Origin: Thermogemmatispora tikiterensis
Lineage (GTDB): Bacteria; Chloroflexota; Ktedonobacteria; Ktedonobacterales; Ktedonobacteraceae
DNA length: 64,000 nt
Reading direction: 5' to 3'
Assembly: GCF_003268475.1 (NCBI RefSeq)
Contig: NZ_MCIF01000002.1
Span: 1,009,261 to 1,073,260 of the forward strand
Shown: in pieces, positions 61,611-64,000 of the stretch
Layout: every line of letters starts with the position of its first letter
How positions within the stretch are numbered: position 1 is the first letter of the stretch
Translations under genes and position numbers: made by a program
Notes under the pieces: model-generated
The model's input: the letters and a program-made list of their open reading frames with translations, nothing else
Databases searched by the model: none
Told to the model about the DNA's origin: nothing

Positions 61611-62492
61611 ATGACTGCTGAGCACGAGCAGGCCCCTCAGTCCACGCGCCAACCTTTGCTAGAGCTGAAGAAGGTGACCAAGCACTTCGGCGGCCTCGCT
61701 GCAGTCCAAGACGTGGACCTGGCTATCTACCCGCAGGAAATTGTGAGTATTATCGGACCGAATGGCGCGGGCAAAACAACGGTTTTCAACCTGATTACCG
61801 GCATCTATCTGGCCACTTCGGGTGAGATCATCTTTGAGGGCCAGCCCCTGAAGAAGGCCTCCCCTCACCAGGTAGTGCAGCGCGGCCTCGCGCGCACATT
61901 TCAGAACATCCGCCTGTTCAATAATATGACGGTGCTAGAAAATGTGCTGGTGGGCGAGCATCTGCGCCTGAAAGCTTCAATCCTGGACGCGGTCTTCCGC
62001 CCCCCGTGGGTCAAACAGGAGGAGGAGGAGGCTCGCCGACGTGCGATTGAGCTGCTCAGTTTCTTCGGTCAGCACCTGGTCGATCGCCAGGACGAGTATG
62101 TGATTAATCTCTCCTACGCCGATCGCCGCCGCGTGGAGATCGCCCGCGCTCTGGCCTCGGAACCTAAACTGTTACTACTCGATGAGCCGACCGCGGGCAT
62201 GAATGAGGCAGAGACAATGGAAGCCGTGCATTATATCCGCCGTCTACGCGACGAGCTGCATCTGACCATCTTGCTGATCGAGCATAAGCTGATGGTGACA
62301 ATGGGCATTTCCGACCGCATTGCCGTGCTCGACTACGGACGCAAGATTGCTGAGGGGCTGCCCGATGAGATCCGCCGCGATGAGCGGGTGATTACGGCCT
62401 ATCTCGGCAAGGCGGCTACCGCCGATCGCCAGACATGGCAGGTGGCACTCCGGCCCCAGCCGGAGGGGGAGGCAAATAATCACCATGAGTGA
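61611..62492 (+). CDS. livG: Branched-chain amino acid ABC transporter ATP-binding protein LivG
   Basis: A 293-aa ATPase. Walker A is GPNGAGKTT, the signature is LSYADRRRVEIARAL (LSGGQ variant), and Walker B is LLLLDEPTAGMNEAE, followed by the H-loop LIEH. ARTFQNIRLFNNMTVLENVLVGEH is typical of LivG. The last 25 residues are a low-complexity tail. A 28-codon open frame overlaps its stop and joins it to livF. Confidence 0.9.
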   Translation: MTAEHEQAPQSTRQPLLELKKVTKHFGGLAAVQDVDLAIYPQEIVSIIGPNGAGKTTVFNLITGIYLATSGEIIFEGQPLKKASPHQVVQRGLARTFQNIRLFNNMTVLENVLVGEHLRLKASILDAVFRPPWVKQEEEEARRRAIELLSFFGQHLVDRQDEYVINLSYADRRRVEIARALASEPKLLLLDEPTAGMNEAETMEAVHYIRRLRDELHLTILLIEHKLMVTMGISDRIAVLDYGRKIAEGLPDEIRRDERVITAYLGKAATADRQTWQVALRPQPEGEANNHHE

Positions 62493-62568
62493 GACGCTGA
62501 TTGTGCCAAAGGCTATGCTGCTGTTCGTTGACTACCAGACTGCCGCTTATGTGGGAGGGGATCGATGA
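62485..62568 (+). CDS. Possible 27-aa bridging ORF between livG and livF
   Basis: ATG 62485 overlaps the livG stop, and its TGA (62566-62568) overlaps the livF start as ATGA. It encodes a 27-residue peptide (MSETLIVPKAMLLFVDYQTA...), mildly like the start of a cysteine hydrolase. It may simply carry ribosomes from livG to livF. A real product is uncertain. Confidence 0.3.
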   Translation: MSETLIVPKAMLLFVDYQTAAYVGGDR

Positions 62569-63284
62569 ACGAGGTGATGCTACAATTGGAGCACGTCGAT
62601 ACGTTCTACGGTCCCATCCAGGTGCTCCACGATATCAATCTGGAGGTGCGCCGCGGCGAAATCGTCTGCCTGCTGGGGGCTAATGCTGCCGGCAAGACGA
62701 CTACGATGAAGACAATTTTCGGCCTGGTCCGCCCGCGTCGGGGGAGGATCATTTTCGACGGACAGCGTATCGATAACCGGCCCGCCAGCGATATTGTCCG
62801 CCTGGGCCTGGCTCTGGTCCCTGAAGCGCGCCGCATTTTCCCGCGCATGACAGTATTGGAAAATTTGCAGATGGGCGCTTATACCCGCACAAACAAGGCT
62901 GAGATCGAGCAGGATCTCGACCACGTCTGCCAGATCTTTCCACGTATTAAGGAGCGCCTGAAGCAGATAGCGGGAACTCTCTCAGGCGGCGAACAGCAGA
63001 TGCTGGCTATGGCCCGCGCCTTGATGTCACGTCCACGGATGATGTGCATGGATGAACCGTCAATGGGCCTCTCTCCTCTTCTGGTGGAGACGGTCTTTGA
63101 GACGATCGTGCGCATTCGTTCAGAGGGCGTCACGATCTTTCTGGTGGAGCAGAATGCCTCGATGGCGCTGAGCCTGGCCGACCGCGGCTATGTACTGCAG
63201 ACCGGGAAGATTGTGTTGAGCGATACGGCCGCTAATCTGCTGGAGAACGATCTGGTGCGGCAGGCTTACCTCGGCGGCTCTTGA
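62565..63284 (+). CDS. livF: Branched-chain amino acid ABC transporter ATP-binding protein LivF
   Basis: A 239-aa ATPase with Walker A GANAAGKTT (Ala in place of the usual Gly), signature LSGGEQQMLAMARALM, Walker B MCMDEPSMGLSP and H-loop LVEQN. LEHVDTFYGPIQVLHDINLEVRRGEI is typical of LivF. GGAGGGG precedes ATG 62565. It is the last gene of the operon and is followed by a strong terminator. Confidence 0.9.
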   Translation: MNEVMLQLEHVDTFYGPIQVLHDINLEVRRGEIVCLLGANAAGKTTTMKTIFGLVRPRRGRIIFDGQRIDNRPASDIVRLGLALVPEARRIFPRMTVLENLQMGAYTRTNKAEIEQDLDHVCQIFPRIKERLKQIAGTLSGGEQQMLAMARALMSRPRMMCMDEPSMGLSPLLVETVFETIVRIRSEGVTIFLVEQNASMALSLADRGYVLQTGKIVLSDTAANLLENDLVRQAYLGGS

Positions 63285-63363
63285 GTCGCTGGCATTCCAC
63301 CCGGCCTCCCTGTACTGCTCCTGCGTCGCTTCGCCTCGGCCAGCCAAGCCAAGGATCAAGACT

Positions 63364-63420
63364 TGCCAAGGCCCGCATAGCTCGCAGCCGGTTCGCTCGT
63401 GGGCCTTGGCAGGCTTTTTT
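63364..63420 (+). terminator. Rho-independent terminator of the Liv operon
   Basis: TGCCAAGGCCC (63364-63374) and GGGCCTTGGCA (63401-63411) are perfect 11-bp arms, followed directly by GGCTTTTTT. It is the clearest intrinsic terminator in the window. Confidence 0.85.
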
Positions 63421-63523
63421 CTCTTGATGGTTTACCCCCCTGTTCAGGAGAGCAGGTTAGCTTTGGAGCAGAGCACTGCGGATTATCTAGCCAGCAGGGA
63501 AGAAAAGGAGGTCATCGGATTTC

Positions 63524-64000
63524 ATGATCCGTAGTTACGATTATGTCCATCGACGCGGGGTGCGCTTTTTATCCTGGGAGGAGATCGCTTCATTAGGACG
63601 CAAGCTGTGTGAGAGCCTGGCCAGAGAGCAGATCGAGGCTGTTGTTGGTATTGCTCGCGCTGGCCTCTTTCCAGCCACGTTAGTAGCCTGCGCACTGCGG
63701 CTTGACCTGTATCCAGTGCGCGTGAGTCGACGCCTTCAGGATGAGGTGCGTTTCCCTTCACCGGTCTGGCACGTACCGCTGGTCCCGGATGTCTCCGGCA
63801 AGCGTCTCGCTGTTGTCGATGAGATCGCCGATAGCGGGGAGACTTTGGCGCTGGTAGCGGAGCAGGCGCGCGCGCTCGGAGCGCTTCATGTTGTGACCGC
63901 CGCTCTGGTCAGCCATAGCTGGGCGAAGCCACAGCCCACGTGTGTGGCGCTGCAGACAGATGAGCTGGTGATTTTTCCCTGGGACCAGCAGGTGCTGATA
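63524..64000 (+). CDS. Phosphoribosyltransferase-domain protein (partial, runs off right edge)
   Basis: The frame from ATG 63524 stays open for 159 codons to the window edge. AAAAGGAGG lies about 11 nt upstream. VVGIARAGLFPATLVACAL and the PRPP-binding loop AVVDEIADSGETLALVAEQA are typical of type I phosphoribosyltransferases of the xanthine/hypoxanthine-like group. The substrate base cannot be told from this part. It has no operon link to the Liv genes, as a terminator intervenes. Confidence 0.8.
   Translation, partial: MIRSYDYVHRRGVRFLSWEEIASLGRKLCESLAREQIEAVVGIARAGLFPATLVACALRLDLYPVRVSRRLQDEVRFPSPVWHVPLVPDVSGKRLAVVDEIADSGETLALVAEQARALGALHVVTAALVSHSWAKPQPTCVALQTDELVIFPWDQQVLI

Overview
This is a GC-rich chromosomal window from a metabolically versatile heterotrophic bacterium. 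The GH5 mannanase with a CBM2, the DUF929 protein, the DUF4388/pentapeptide-repeat pair, the orphan molybdenum hydroxylase subunit and the inositol, xylose and branched-chain amino-acid loci together suggest a Ktedonobacteria-type Chloroflexota such as Thermogemmatispora. That placement is an inference from gene content. No rRNA, tRNA or CRISPR array was seen.

Layout. 1-5.6 kb: a partial secreted mannanase, an orphan xanthine-dehydrogenase-type large subunit and a membrane-anchored thioredoxin-like DUF929 protein. 6-14 kb: a leftward myo-inositol catabolic operon (lacI-type regulator, iolC, iolD, iolE, iolG, then a LacD-type aldolase), with LacI-type palindromic operators before iolC and before the regulator. 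14.1-15 kb: a radical SAM protein. 15.2-28.9 kb: a large three-gene operon that looks like an anti-phage or DNA-restriction module. It encodes a NERD-pseudokinase-kinase-NTPase fusion, an unrecognised 567-residue protein and a HerA-type ATPase with a nuclease-like motif. The ATPase gene is split by a 2.8-kb IS200/IS605-type element carrying tnpB, a small HTH gene and a cysteine-rich cargo gene; removing the element joins the two halves exactly in frame. 29-33.3 kb: a pentapeptide-repeat protein, a DUF4388 protein, an SSS symporter and a DUF3311 protein. 33.9-40.3 kb: an S9 peptidase, a small membrane protein and two APC permeases. 40.3-43.2 kb: unrecognised genes bracketed by an 18-bp direct repeat. 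43.3-47.8 kb: an amidohydrolase-DUF59-alcohol dehydrogenase operon with a divergent IclR regulator. 48-53.3 kb: a membrane pentapeptide protein, a FabG-type reductase, a methyltransferase, a TenA/PqqC-like protein and a small membrane protein. 53.5-56.3 kb: xylulokinase plus an atypical sugar isomerase. 56.8-63.3 kb: a complete Liv-type ABC transporter, then a partial phosphoribosyltransferase at the right edge.

How the parts work together. The inositol operon covers oxidation, dehydration, ring opening, phosphorylation and aldol cleavage, but shows no iolB or iolA. The isomerase-kinase pair would feed xylulose-5-phosphate to the pentose phosphate pathway. The defence-like operon is the most unusual part: it resembles the kinase/ATPase end of MADS and the dptFGH set of Dnd systems, yet no DNA-modification gene is present in the window.
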